Assembly: GCF_003061515.1 (NCBI RefSeq)
Contig: NZ_CP028924.1
Span: forward strand, 4,216,001 to 4,280,000
Length of the DNA stretch: 64,000 bases
Source of the DNA: Colwellia sp. Arc7-D
GTDB lineage: Bacteria > Pseudomonadota > Gammaproteobacteria > Enterobacterales > Alteromonadaceae
Reading direction: 5' to 3'
Each line of letters starts with the position of its first letter. Position 1 is the stretch's first letter. This document shows positions 11,189-18,709 of this stretch, piece by piece. Below the pieces are notes generated by a model, which did no database searches, was not told the DNA's origin, and saw nothing but the letters and a program-made list of their open reading frames with translations. The position numbers and the translations under genes were made by a program.

Positions 11189-11713
11189 TTATTTATCGTT
11201 TGTCTCTAACTTTTTAGATAAGTTCTCGACTACATCTGCAGCATTGTAGCCTGACTCGTTAGTCATAACGCCTTTGCCCATGCGAATCTCTAAAATACTG
11301 TGTACTTCTTTGCGGCTATTAGCACTACTAAATGACACACCTATCTCGTTAGTTGGGCGAGAGTATGTTTCACATGTTAATAAACCACAACGGCGCTCAA
11401 TGCGTTGTTGGCGTGACAAACCAATAGCTGAAGCAGGTTCAACTTTTTCAGATTCAACAAAAGTTTCTTTACTGGTTACTACAAACCAATCAAAGCCTTG
11501 TGCTTGAGTGAGTTCAGCAGATCTTAATAAAGCATAATCTGCGGCGTCGGCAACACTAGTTGAGACACTTTTAAACTGCACACGAAACCTGTCGTTAGTA
11601 ATTTTTTGCTCACTATAACCCACTGAACCTTTATTTGCAGGACGGTAATCCGGCTTTGAAGAACAAGCTGTTACCAGTAAAGTCATCAAAATAATTGTAA
11701 TAAGTGTTTTCAT
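11189..11713 (-). CDS. CC0125/CC1285-type lipoprotein
   Basis: This 174-aa protein has a lipoprotein signal peptide (MKTLITIILMTLLVTACSS, Cys at 17). The body contains GYSEQKITNDRFRVQF and DYALLRSAELTQAQGFDWF. That pattern (a GYSE start, then an 'ALLR.AELT...G' helix) is characteristic of the CC0125/CC1285 lipoprotein family, whose biochemical role is unknown. Two Cys residues (RRCGLLTCET) could form a disulfide in the periplasm. Its start overlaps the stop of the anti-sigma C-terminal fragment by four bases, so it is the last gene of the ECF sigma operon and is probably made with it. Confidence 0.8.
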   Translation of the reverse strand: MKTLITIILMTLLVTACSSKPDYRPANKGSVGYSEQKITNDRFRVQFKSVSTSVADAADYALLRSAELTQAQGFDWFVVTSKETFVESEKVEPASAIGLSRQQRIERRCGLLTCETYSRPTNEIGVSFSSANSRKEVHSILEIRMGKGVMTNESGYNAADVVENLSKKLETNDK

Positions 11714-12210
11714 TTTTCACCTCGGTTATTTTTAGTTGTTTGCCAATTATTAGTAATAGCTCGTTGTTCTTGAGCTCTATCCATAGCAGGTCCTTTGATC
11801 ATATCGTCAATAGCGCTATCAAGTTGAGCATTGTTGGACGCCGTACGATAATCTGCCAAATTTTCTGCCAGATTTACTTTTTCTGTTAGCTTAAGCTGCC
11901 ATTGCGTGTTTTCTTTACAGGCAATATTAACGCTAGTTTTTTGCTCGTTTACGTGTTGAAACTGACGACAGTAATCGCCTGCATGGTTGGTAAAACTTAA
12001 ATTTGCCGTTATTGCATCGCCTTGTGTTGTTATTGACATTTCACCACTCGGCACCTGATCTAAGGCTTGCGCTACCCCTGCGGTAATGACTGACGATTGT
12101 TGCTGTGATTGCATCAAAGTTACAGTACCAACACCAAATAGCATGGCAACGCCGGCCGCTAAAGCATAATGTTTTTGTATGCTTTTATTGATACTTTTCC
12201 AACGTGACAA
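11710..12210 (-). CDS. anti-sigma factor, C-terminal half (membrane and periplasmic part), separated by frameshift
   Basis: The frame starts formally at a TTG. It contains RWKSINKSIQKHYALAAGVAMLFGVGTV, that is, a basic linker and one membrane helix, followed by a periplasmic domain of about 130 residues without recognised motifs. Reading this frame upstream of the TTG gives GNVVSL joined to SRWK, which is a typical anti-sigma linker before the membrane helix. This indicates that the fragment and the next upstream frame (12159-12476) are one gene broken by a single-base shift at the G run 12224-12227 (C run on the plus strand). It overlaps the downstream lipoprotein gene by four bases. Whether it is translated separately is unknown. 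Confidence 0.7.
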   Translation of the reverse strand: MSRWKSINKSIQKHYALAAGVAMLFGVGTVTLMQSQQQSSVITAGVAQALDQVPSGEMSITTQGDAITANLSFTNHAGDYCRQFQHVNEQKTSVNIACKENTQWQLKLTEKVNLAENLADYRTASNNAQLDSAIDDMIKGPAMDRAQEQRAITNNWQTTKNNRGEK

Positions 12211-12476
12211 ACTAACAACATTTCCCCTGTCACTGAAGGTTTATCTTGCGCTATTTTTTTATCAATTTTTTTAGCTAGTTGCAACAAATCATCAGCAACA
12301 GGTGTTGTATCCATAATGGCCGAATTTTCTACCACCCAATGATCTACCTGTGCTAATTCAGCTAAGCGCATCACTAAATCGTCATCAGTTTCCAGCGCAC
12401 AACGTACGGCTTCCATATCTTCTTCGCTAAGTTCCGCATCTAAAAAAGCACTTAACATTTCATCACTTATTTTCAT
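12159..12476 (-). CDS. anti-sigma factor, N-terminal sigma-binding half
   Basis: This 105-aa frame begins MKISDEMLSAFLDAELSEED, the cytoplasmic sigma-binding helix bundle common to RseA-like anti-sigma factors (short acidic 'LSAFLDGEL' start). No HxxxCxxC zinc motif is present. After KKIAQDKPSVTGEM the frame leaves the expected linker and ends in an unrelated tail (LLVCHVGKVSIKAYKNIML), while the expected linker and membrane helix continue in the -1 frame. The start overlaps the sigma gene stop by four bases, the usual sigma/anti-sigma coupling. If the frame is really broken, the soluble N-terminal half alone might still hold the sigma factor but could not be released by membrane proteolysis. 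Confidence 0.78.
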   Translation of the reverse strand: MKISDEMLSAFLDAELSEEDMEAVRCALETDDDLVMRLAELAQVDHWVVENSAIMDTTPVADDLLQLAKKIDKKIAQDKPSVTGEMLLVCHVGKVSIKAYKNIML

Positions 12477-12964
12477 GCGTCTGCTCCTAATCGATAAGGT
12501 TTCATCATATCCACTAATGCGGCACGCGCTCGCGATAACCGACTCATCACAGTACCAACCGGGATTTCCATTGATGATGCCACCTCTTTATATGACATAC
12601 CTTGTACCGCGACTAAAGATAAAATAGCACGCTGTTCGTCAGGTAACGTATTCATCGCTACATTAACATGGCCTAGCATTTCTTTGCTGTCGAATACTTG
12701 CTGTTCATCCATGCTTTTTGGTTCTTGCAATTCAGGCTTAAGCACAGCATTTTGTCTAACTTTACGAGCACGGTATTCATCAATCCATACATTGCGACAA
12801 ACTTTAAATGCCCATTTAGTGACATCAACTTCAGCAGGCACGCCTTTTGTTAGTATTTTTTCCAACGTAGTTTGCACTAAGTCGTCTGCATCAGCAGCAT
12901 TCCCCGTTAATGAGTAGGCAAAGCGTCTTAGCATTGGTAGTATGTTTTCAATGGTTTTATGCAT
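12473..12964 (-). CDS. ECF-type RNA polymerase sigma factor
   Basis: This 163-aa protein has sigma region 2 (RRFAYSLTGNAADADDLVQTTLEKIL, WAFKVCRNVWIDEYRARK) and region 4 (LPDEQRAILSLVAVQGMSYKEVASSMEIPVGTVMSRLSRARAAL), with no regions 1 or 3, so it belongs to the ECF group. The RBS AGAGGAG lies just before the ATG. It heads the operon sigma / anti-sigma / lipoprotein. A candidate autoregulated promoter (GGAATAA, 14 bases, CGTC) is 25 bases before the start, and similar sites precede the divergent protease and the Asn-rich secreted protein. The inducing signal is unknown, but the target genes are all envelope or secreted proteins. Confidence 0.93.
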   Translation of the reverse strand: MHKTIENILPMLRRFAYSLTGNAADADDLVQTTLEKILTKGVPAEVDVTKWAFKVCRNVWIDEYRARKVRQNAVLKPELQEPKSMDEQQVFDSKEMLGHVNVAMNTLPDEQRAILSLVAVQGMSYKEVASSMEIPVGTVMSRLSRARAALVDMMKPYRLGADA

Positions 12965-12988
12965 GTTTTTACTCCTCTTACTTAAGAA

Positions 12989-13013
12989 GACGTGTGTAAA
13001 AGTTTTTTATTCC
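12989..13013 (-). promoter_or_regulatory. putative ECF promoter of the sigma operon
   Basis: On the minus strand GGAATAA is followed after 14 bases by CGTC. ECF promoters typically have a GGAA-type -35 and a CGT-type -10. Two other genes nearby carry the same pattern with a 15-base spacer. Confidence 0.55.
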
Positions 13014-13019
13014 ATAAAA

Positions 13020-13045
13020 GGAAATATATTTTCAGTTGAAACGTT
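13020..13045 (+). promoter_or_regulatory. putative ECF promoter of the S8 protease gene
   Basis: GGAAATA (13020-13026), a 15-base spacer and CGTT (13042-13045) lie 40 bases before the ATG at 13085. The pattern matches the sites before the sigma operon and the Asn-rich gene. Confidence 0.5.
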
Positions 13046-13084
13046 TTATTAACACCACACTTATTTTTGAGGCTCAAGATTAAC

Positions 13085-14425
13085 ATGAAAACCTTAACCA
13101 TTACCGCCATGTTTCTTACTGCTTTTAGTACATTTATTCCTGCTCAACAATTGTCTACAGGTAATGTTATTGGACAAGTTAGTGTTATAGAGCGCACAGC
13201 AAACGATATTACTCGGAGATTAGATAACCCGCCAGTGTTAGCACCTTTTGCGCTAAGTGCTTTACCCGACATTGATAAAGTCATTACAGAGCCTCTTAAT
13301 GCTTTGCCAGCCACATTAGCAATAACAACCACCGCAGGTAAAAGTCTTTGGTTTGATGTTGAAGTAGAAGATGGTTGGCGGGCTGTTCAAGGACAATGGC
13401 TACTTTTAGCTGACAATATAAGCAAAAAGCACCTAATTGAACATGGTGCACAAATTATTTCAGAATATCGATATACCGGGTTAGGCCTGGCATTGCTGCG
13501 CTTTAGCGTGCCCGCCGCCTTTGATTCTAAACAAGCGTTAAGTAATATCCTCTCAGACCAAACAGCGCTTAGTTTAGCGAGAAACCATATTTATCAAGTA
13601 CAAAATCGAGCGAGTCTACCTGAAGTAAACCTAGCCAATAAGAGCATTAAATCACTAAACAACACTATTCCAGCATGTGATTTCGACGTAAAGGTTGGCA
13701 TAGTTGATAGTGCGATTGACACAAAACATAGTGCTTTTAAAAGTGCTGATATTACTGAAAAATCCTTTTTACCTGATGACTTAAATGCATCAGTGCAACA
13801 CGGTACCGTAATCGCCAGTTTATTGGTCGGGGAAAGTAAACAATTAGTACCACTTTTGCCGAAAGGTAAAGTATATTCCGCGCAAGTATTTTATCAACAA
13901 TCAGATTACGCCCAGGGCGCGACTTTATCGGCCATCATCTCTGGTATAAATTGGCTGCTAGAGCAAAACGTGACTGTGATTAATATGAGTTTGGCTGGGC
14001 CTGATAATCAAATTTTACATAGTGTACTCAACGCCGCTATCGCAAAAGGCGCTATAGTCATTGCCGCTGCAGGCAATGAAGGCCCTGCGGCTCCGCCTAT
14101 GTACCCGGCTGCTTATCAAGATGTAATTGCGGTTAGTGCAATAGACAAAAATCAACAAGCTTATCGTTGGTCAAATCGAGGCGATTATGTCGACTACTCG
14201 GCATTAGGTGTTAATGTATTAACCGCCAAAAGCGGTCAACGTATTGGTCGGGAGTCTGGTACATCGATCGCCGCGCCACAGGTTACAGCCGCAATAGCCT
14301 GTTTAACCGCAACGTATGGTAAAGATAAGAAAAAAATATTAGATAAGCTAAATGTATCAGCCGTAGATTTGGGCCCTAAAGGCAAGGACCCTATTTACGG
14401 TATAGGCGCGATATTACGCCGCTAA
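13085..14425 (+). CDS. secreted subtilisin-like serine protease (S8)
   Basis: This protein of about 446 aa starts at ATG 13085, preceded by GAGG and giving the signal peptide MKTLTITAMFLTAFSTFIPA; a TTG 18 bases upstream is less likely. An N-terminal prodomain of about 190 residues precedes a peptidase S8 domain. The catalytic triad is visible: Asp in VGIVDSAIDTKHSAF, His in VQHGTVIASLLVG and Ser in GRESGTSIAAPQVTAAIACL; the oxyanion Asn lies in AAAGNEGP. It is divergent from the ECF sigma operon and converges with the barrel gene, overlapping it by four bases. The ECF-type promoter suggests it is induced with the sigma factor. It may process the neighbouring secreted repeat protein; that is inference. 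Confidence 0.92.
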   Translation: MKTLTITAMFLTAFSTFIPAQQLSTGNVIGQVSVIERTANDITRRLDNPPVLAPFALSALPDIDKVITEPLNALPATLAITTTAGKSLWFDVEVEDGWRAVQGQWLLLADNISKKHLIEHGAQIISEYRYTGLGLALLRFSVPAAFDSKQALSNILSDQTALSLARNHIYQVQNRASLPEVNLANKSIKSLNNTIPACDFDVKVGIVDSAIDTKHSAFKSADITEKSFLPDDLNASVQHGTVIASLLVGESKQLVPLLPKGKVYSAQVFYQQSDYAQGATLSAIISGINWLLEQNVTVINMSLAGPDNQILHSVLNAAIAKGAIVIAAAGNEGPAAPPMYPAAYQDVIAVSAIDKNQQAYRWSNRGDYVDYSALGVNVLTAKSGQRIGRESGTSIAAPQVTAAIACLTATYGKDKKKILDKLNVSAVDLGPKGKDPIYGIGAILRR

Positions 14426-15339
14426 AATTGTACTTTAATCGACAATGAAGAGGTTGTTTGACTATAGGTTTGGCTATCAAGTTGCGAGCGGTAATCACCA
14501 TATTCAAGCTTACTAACCAGCGCTAGATGTTTGTTAAGTTCTAATTGCCATTGCGCTTGAAAAATATTTCTATGTTCATCTGCTTTCGATTCAAGCTGAC
14601 TGGGCATATCATCATTGTTATATGCTTGAAAGTCTTTCGATTGAAAGCGCCAGCCTATTGCAGCTTTTTGCGCTAAGCCAAATAATTCAAATTTTTGCGA
14701 AAGCTTAATGTTCACCCCATAACCACTATAATTAAATCGCGCATCAGTAGCGGTTTCCTTGTCTGCACTAACGCCGAGCATAAACATAATGTCACCGTCG
14801 TTAATAAAGTGGAACAATTCAGCACTAGCACCATAGCCGTCGGCATTACGGTTAGACATAACCGCAAACTTTTTACTTTTAACCTTGGCGCTAGTACGCA
14901 AAAACGTTTGTGGTTGAAGAAAAGTACCTAAGTAAATGCTGGCTTGTTGAAAATTTAAAAACGTCTCTCCATCTAGTTTGGCTTTTGCGCCATCATAGCG
15001 TAAACCTAGATCTTTTTTACGCCATTGATAACTCCCATCAACACTAATTTGATGTAAGGCTAAGTCAAAAGCATCAAACTCTTGGTAATCTTGTTCATTA
15101 TAACGATATGAAGCCGCTAATTTCGCTTTATCATTGATTTTCCAAAGTCCGGTAACCGCTGCGGTTTTTTCCAAGCCGCTATCGCCTTGTGAAGAAACCT
15201 CATCAAGCTCATCAACACTCAGCGCAGAGTTACTGATAATACCTAAAGAAACCTCACCTTTAACACTTACTGGCTCTGACGTTGCCGCCGATAGTTGCAT
15301 ACTTATTGCACACGCTAAACTACTTAAAATATATTTCAT
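14422..15339 (-). CDS. outer-membrane beta-barrel protein of unknown function
   Basis: The start was placed at 15339, where GAGGTGA precedes ATG and a signal peptide follows (MKYILSSLACAISMQLSAA). The longer frame back to 15411 would put 24 non-signal residues in front. The 305-aa protein has alternating polar and hydrophobic strands throughout (for example AKLAASYRYNE, KKDLGLRYDG, HLALVSKLEYGDYRS) and ends in LSIKVQF with a terminal Phe, as outer-membrane barrels do. Roughly a dozen strands are expected. It lies 61 bases downstream of the Asn-rich secreted protein, with a terminator in between, so it is probably expressed by partial read-through from the same ECF promoter. It could be an export pore or a surface receptor. 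Confidence 0.72.
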   Translation of the reverse strand: MKYILSSLACAISMQLSAATSEPVSVKGEVSLGIISNSALSVDELDEVSSQGDSGLEKTAAVTGLWKINDKAKLAASYRYNEQDYQEFDAFDLALHQISVDGSYQWRKKDLGLRYDGAKAKLDGETFLNFQQASIYLGTFLQPQTFLRTSAKVKSKKFAVMSNRNADGYGASAELFHFINDGDIMFMLGVSADKETATDARFNYSGYGVNIKLSQKFELFGLAQKAAIGWRFQSKDFQAYNNDDMPSQLESKADEHRNIFQAQWQLELNKHLALVSKLEYGDYRSQLDSQTYSQTTSSLSIKVQF

Positions 15340-15355
15340 CTCAATCACCTCAAAT

Positions 15356-15380
15356 AAAAAAGCGCCAGGGTTGCTGGCGC
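15356..15380 (-). terminator. intrinsic terminator between the Asn-rich gene and the barrel gene
   Basis: On the minus strand GCGCCAG, a five-base loop, CTGGCGC and then TTTTTT form a textbook terminator. It sits between two same-strand genes and just before the RBS of the barrel gene, so it may set their ratio. Confidence 0.8.
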
Positions 15381-15400
15381 GCTTAAAGCATTTTTTAAAT

Positions 15401-16450
15401 TTATAATCCAATATCTAAGTTATTTACCAAGCTATTAGTGACTTCAGCTGCCGTTGCTGCAGCTAGCTCGGTGTTAATTTGCTCAGTAACAACATTGTTG
15501 ATCTGGCTATTAACGTTTTCAGTGATTGCCGTTTGAGTATTTGAAGTGATGGCATCGGCAACATTAGCGGTCACCGTTTGCTCAATGACTTGCGTAGTTT
15601 GACCTGCAGCATCTAACGATACGATATTTTGCACATTACTTGATATTTGCTGAGATACTTGCGACGTGTTAGCAAATGAATTGGCGTTATCAATAGTAGG
15701 GTTTAGGGCCACATTTTCAGGTGTTATCATCGTTTCACTAGGTACAACTTCTTCAGTTTCTTCTGCTGTGCCATTTTCTGGTAAGGCTAACAAATTTGCA
15801 CTTGTTGTTTGGCTAAGTGACTGACTCAAGCTTGATGCTGTATCTACTAAGGTATTGTTTACGACATTGCCTGAAAGTTGAGTGGCTACTGCTGAGCTGT
15901 TAACAAAAGAAGTAGCGCTATCAATATTTGGATTTAATGCGGCAAGTTCAGGTGTTGCTAACGCTTCGTTTGATGTGATTGCGTCAGACTCTTCTGGTAC
16001 TTCACTTTCGGGTAACGTTGGAAATGCTATGCTTGTTACTTGATTAAGTGACTGAGCTAACGTTGCTGTCGCACCAGAGATAACACTGATATTTTCGCCA
16101 ACATTATTTGATAGGCTATTGTTCAACTCACTATTGTTATCTAAAACGCCTGCAGTACTGATATTCGTTGCGTTACTCGAAGGCTGATCTTCATTTTCGT
16201 TCGGCGCAGACTCTGAAGCATTCGCTTCCTCACTGTTAGCCTTAGCTTGCGTATCGCTTTCAACTGAAGTATCAGATTGTGTCGACATTTGAGCTGAGTT
16301 ATCAGAACTATCTACTTGCTGAGAAACTTTAGTTTCTTGGTTAACTTGGGTGTTTTGGCTAATTTCAATATCAGCGGCTTGCGCGATACTTACCCAACAA
16401 CTCATACCACTTAATACCAATACTTGTGCAATTTTATTTAATTTAGTCAT
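15401..16450 (-). CDS. secreted Asn/Ser/Thr-rich repeat protein
   Basis: This 349-aa protein has a clear signal peptide (MTKLNKIAQVLVLSGMSCWV...AQA). A low-complexity acidic region follows, rich in Ser, Gln, Asn and Glu (about 25-115). Two imperfect repeats of about 75 residues come next, each with a Leu/Ser/Gln stretch (LAQSLNQVTS and LSQSLSQTTS), an acidic Pro spacer (LPESEVPEE and LPENGTAEE) and an Asn-Pro turn (AALNPNIDSA and VALNPTIDNA). The C-terminal region is rich in Val, Thr and Asn (QTAITENVNSQINNVV). No family was recognised. The composition recalls surface or fibre-forming proteins. It has an ECF-type promoter and a terminator and is followed by the barrel gene. Confidence 0.7.
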   Translation of the reverse strand: MTKLNKIAQVLVLSGMSCWVSIAQAADIEISQNTQVNQETKVSQQVDSSDNSAQMSTQSDTSVESDTQAKANSEEANASESAPNENEDQPSSNATNISTAGVLDNNSELNNSLSNNVGENISVISGATATLAQSLNQVTSIAFPTLPESEVPEESDAITSNEALATPELAALNPNIDSATSFVNSSAVATQLSGNVVNNTLVDTASSLSQSLSQTTSANLLALPENGTAEETEEVVPSETMITPENVALNPTIDNANSFANTSQVSQQISSNVQNIVSLDAAGQTTQVIEQTVTANVADAITSNTQTAITENVNSQINNVVTEQINTELAAATAAEVTNSLVNNLDIGL

Positions 16451-16493
16451 GTTTGCTTCCTCTAATGTCTGTTTATGTTAATGACACTGAGAT

Positions 16494-16519
16494 AACGGCT
16501 AACGTGTGATATTTATTCC
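16494..16519 (-). promoter_or_regulatory. putative ECF promoter of the Asn-rich protein gene
   Basis: On the minus strand GGAATAA, 15 bases, then CGTT lie 44 bases before the ATG at 16450. It is the third site of this type within 3.6 kb. Confidence 0.55.
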
Positions 16520-16871
16520 AAATTAATTTAAAAAATAGTTAAAACTAATTTTTTATTCATATATTTCAATAATTAAAAGTAAAAAATAAACCAATAAGAT
16601 TTAAGAACTCAGTACCAGAAAGTATTCAACATTGAACCAGCCTTTTTAAGCTTTGATTGCTAGTTAGAAAACTTAACCAAACAAGGGGTGATGTGGTCGT
16701 TTTCATCGATGAAAACAGCAATTGTCACTCTTTTAGCTGACATTGAGGGTTTGTTGATATCAGAAGCTATATTCTTAAATGAATAACAATCTTCAAAGTA
16801 ACGCAGGAGTAGTTATCAAAATGGTTAGGAACGACCAGTTAACCGAGTAAAATTTATTTTATTATTGAACG
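16520..16871. other. intergenic with an 18-bp perfect palindrome
   Basis: This AT-rich region has no credible open frame. GTTTTCATCGATGAAAAC at 16699-16716 is a perfect palindrome of the size of a regulator operator or of a small dyad. No gene start is close to it. Confidence 0.4.
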
Positions 16872-16898
16872 AAAAAAAGGCCTATATAGGCCTTTTTT
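16872..16898 (-). terminator. bidirectional-type terminator after lipoprotein copy 1
   Basis: An A-run, the 14-bp palindrome GGCCTATATAGGCC and a T-run form a hairpin that reads the same on both strands. The same hairpin occurs after lipoprotein copy 2 at 17749-17772, so it belongs to the duplicated unit. Confidence 0.8.
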
Positions 16899-16942
16899 AA
16901 TTCAATTACTGTCAACCCATACTAGGACGGGTCAAACTATAA

Positions 16943-17365
16943 TTAACAATCGTCATCTTCAGCGTCTACGCCTTCTTTAACTTCTTCACAAGCATCTTCA
17001 ATGGCGTTACTTGCGTCTTTTTTCATTCCACCAAATTTATCGCTAACACTGGTTTTCATTTCATCTAACTTATGACCCGCATCGCTTGCCATTTCACTTA
17101 CTTTTTCGCCAGCACCTTCAATCGCTTCACCAGCATCTTCTTTCATTTCACTTGCTTTTTCGCCCGCGGAATCAAGTGCGTTACCGGCATCTTTTTTCAT
17201 TTCATTTAGTTTATCACCAGCATCTTTAGCCATATTGCCAGCACCTTTAACGGCTTCTTCAACTTTGTCACCTGCTTTTTCTGCATCTTTTTCACTACAA
17301 GCTGTTAAGCCAAACATTGCGACAAAGAAAATAAGTGTGGTTGATAATTTTTTAATAAAAGTCAT
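16943..17365 (-). CDS. LEA-like repeat lipoprotein, copy 1
   Basis: Starting at the ATG at 17365 gives a 140-aa lipoprotein with signal [14 protein letters not shown]...GLTAC (Cys near 23). The mature part consists of 11-residue-like amphipathic repeats rich in Ala, Gly, Asp, Glu and Lys ([33 protein letters not shown]), a pattern seen in LEA-like and YtfJ/CsbD-like stress proteins. It ends in [18 protein letters not shown]. Copy 2 (17795-18043) is 82 aa, so copy 1 has gained repeat units. The frame is open upstream through the damaged DUF1328 gene, so a fused product is formally possible. It probably acts at the envelope in stress; this is inference. Confidence 0.8.
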   Translation of the reverse strand: MTFIKKLSTTLIFFVAMFGLTACSEKDAEKAGDKVEEAVKGAGNMAKDAGDKLNEMKKDAGNALDSAGEKASEMKEDAGEAIEGAGEKVSEMASDAGHKLDEMKTSVSDKFGGMKKDASNAIEDACEEVKEGVDAEDDDC

Positions 17366-17556
17366 GTGTTTTTCCCTAAATTTTTGGTGGTTTGTTTTAC
17401 CACGAATTGTATTGATAATTAATGAGATAACCAACAATACAACGAAAATAAAAAATATAATTTTAGCAATACCCGCTGCTGCGCCAACGATACCACCAAA
17501 ATCGAATATTACTGCAATAATAGCAACAACTAAAAAGTGAATGCCCAACTTAACAT
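17366..17556 (-). pseudogene. DUF1328 membrane peptide gene, copy 1, frameshifted and without its stop
   Basis: From ATG 17556 the frame reads MLSWAFTF and stops. One missing T in a T run would continue it as [15 protein letters not shown], matching intact copy 2 ([15 protein letters not shown]). At the other end the copy-2 stop (after RGKSPKI) is lost: a few extra bases put the frame into [10 protein letters not shown] and directly into the lipoprotein's MTFIKK. So the gene has one frameshift near the start and a stop-codon loss at the end. A TTG at 17548 would allow a 201-aa fused protein. Either the copy is decaying or homopolymer sequencing error is involved. Confidence 0.72.
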
Positions 17557-17748
17557 AATATATTTCTCAAATTAATAAGTTACAAACTACACATACATAA
17601 GCGTTTTTTGTACCAATATATGCTTTATTTATAACCTACTGAAAAATATTAACTAACGAGAGCTTCTCAATTTCATTATAGAACAGTAACTATATAAACA
17701 AGTGAAATATTTACCTACATAACTTGAATAAATGTTCAGATAGGCAAT

Positions 17749-17772
17749 AAAAAAGGCCTATATAGGCCTTTT
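17749..17772 (-). terminator. terminator after lipoprotein copy 2
   Basis: GGCCTATATAGGCC at 17755-17768 is flanked by A and T runs and is identical in its stem to the hairpin at 16879-16892. Confidence 0.78.
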
Positions 17773-17794
17773 GATGTAATTATCGAATTAACGC

Positions 17795-18043
17795 TTAACA
17801 GTCTGTATCTTTAGCGTTTACACCTTCTTTTGCTTCTTCACAGGCATCTTCAATAGCATTGCCTGCATCAGTGGCCATATCGCCCATTTTATCACCTGCA
17901 TCTTTCATAGCATTTCCAGCGTCATGTGCCATTTCATCTACTTTTTCACCCGCTGTTTCCGCTTTGTCGCCAGTACATGCGGCTAAACCTAATACCGCTA
18001 CAAGTGTGATCATTGTTGTTGATAATTTTTTTATAAAAGTCAT
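17795..18043 (-). CDS. LEA-like repeat lipoprotein, copy 2
   Basis: This 82-aa lipoprotein has signal [23 protein letters not shown] (Cys at 23). Short Ala/Asp/Gly/Lys repeats (HDAGNAMKDAGDKMGDMATDAGN) follow, ending in [20 protein letters not shown]. The start at 18043 was chosen because AAGGAAAAAATT precedes it and a lipoprotein signal begins there; the longer frame from 18085 would overlap the DUF1328 gene. It follows the intact DUF1328 gene by 10 bases, forming a two-gene unit with its own terminator. The C-terminal 20 residues are nearly identical to copy 1, which shows recent common origin. Confidence 0.85.
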   Translation of the reverse strand: MTFIKKLSTTMITLVAVLGLAACTGDKAETAGEKVDEMAHDAGNAMKDAGDKMGDMATDAGNAIEDACEEAKEGVNAKDTDC

Positions 18044-18053
18044 AATTTTTTCC

Positions 18054-18230
18054 TTAAATTTTTGGTGATTTACCACGGATGGCATTAGCGATTAATGAGA
18101 TAACCAATAGTACAACGAAGATGAAGAATATAATTTTAGCAATACCTGCTGCTGTTCCTGCGATACCACCAAAACCAAATATTGCAGCAACGATCGCAAC
18201 AACTAAAAATGTAAGTGCCCAGTTCAACAT
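18054..18230 (-). CDS. DUF1328 (YtjA-like) small membrane protein, intact copy
   Basis: This 58-aa protein, too short for many gene callers, starts at ATG 18230 after the RBS AAGGGGAA. It has two hydrophobic helices: [16 protein letters not shown], then [19 protein letters not shown] and LLVISLI, ending in RGKSPKI. This is the DUF1328/YtjA family of stress-associated inner-membrane peptides with no known activity. It is the first gene of a unit with the LEA-like lipoprotein. The same unit lies downstream in a damaged form. Confidence 0.92.
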   Translation of the reverse strand: MLNWALTFLVVAIVAAIFGFGGIAGTAAGIAKIIFFIFVVLLVISLIANAIRGKSPKI

Positions 18231-18644
18231 AGTATTCCCCTTGAATTAATTTAGTTTCAAACTACGTAGTACTTAATGCTTTATTCGTGCCAAACCTAAC
18301 AAATAACTTAAGTCACTGTTAATAATCATTATTAATATAATTTAAAATTATTAGCTTTATAACTTTATATTATTCTATTGAAATTTTTACAGACAAGTTT
18401 GTATAACTTGCAGAGGTAGGAATCTCATCATGGTTGTTTTAATTAAAGTGGATCAGGGCTGTTGATGTGTTTTTACAACAAGATGATTATGCTGGTAGAT
18501 AATGACTTTTTTATTTATTTGTATTGGTATAGTTAATATGGCATTAACAAACTAAATAGATAAAACCTTTATATAATCTATAAGTATCATCGCGACTTTA
18601 CACTGATATTATAAAATTTTATTATCAATTCAGTGAATAAACCT
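18231..18644. other. intergenic, no gene seen
   Basis: Very AT-rich spacer between the duplicated stress unit and the TonB receptor gene. It contains the promoter region of the DUF1328 unit, but no convincing -35/-10 pair or open frame was identified. Confidence 0.4.
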
Positions 18645-18671
18645 AAAAAAAAGCCCATATAAAATGGGCTT
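18645..18671 (-). terminator. terminator of the TonB receptor gene
   Basis: AAGCCCAT and ATGGGCTT form an 8-bp stem. On the minus strand it is followed by a run of T. It lies 39 bases after the receptor stop codon. Confidence 0.8.
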
Positions 18672-18709
18672 GTTCTTACTGCATTGTGTCTTTCGTTGTT
18701 AATGACAAA

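Noticed and set aside
12215..12235. Programmed -1 frameshift in the anti-sigma gene
   Set aside because: The zero-frame codons ACA GGG GAA do not form an X XXY YYZ slippery heptamer; a simple indel or sequencing error is more likely.
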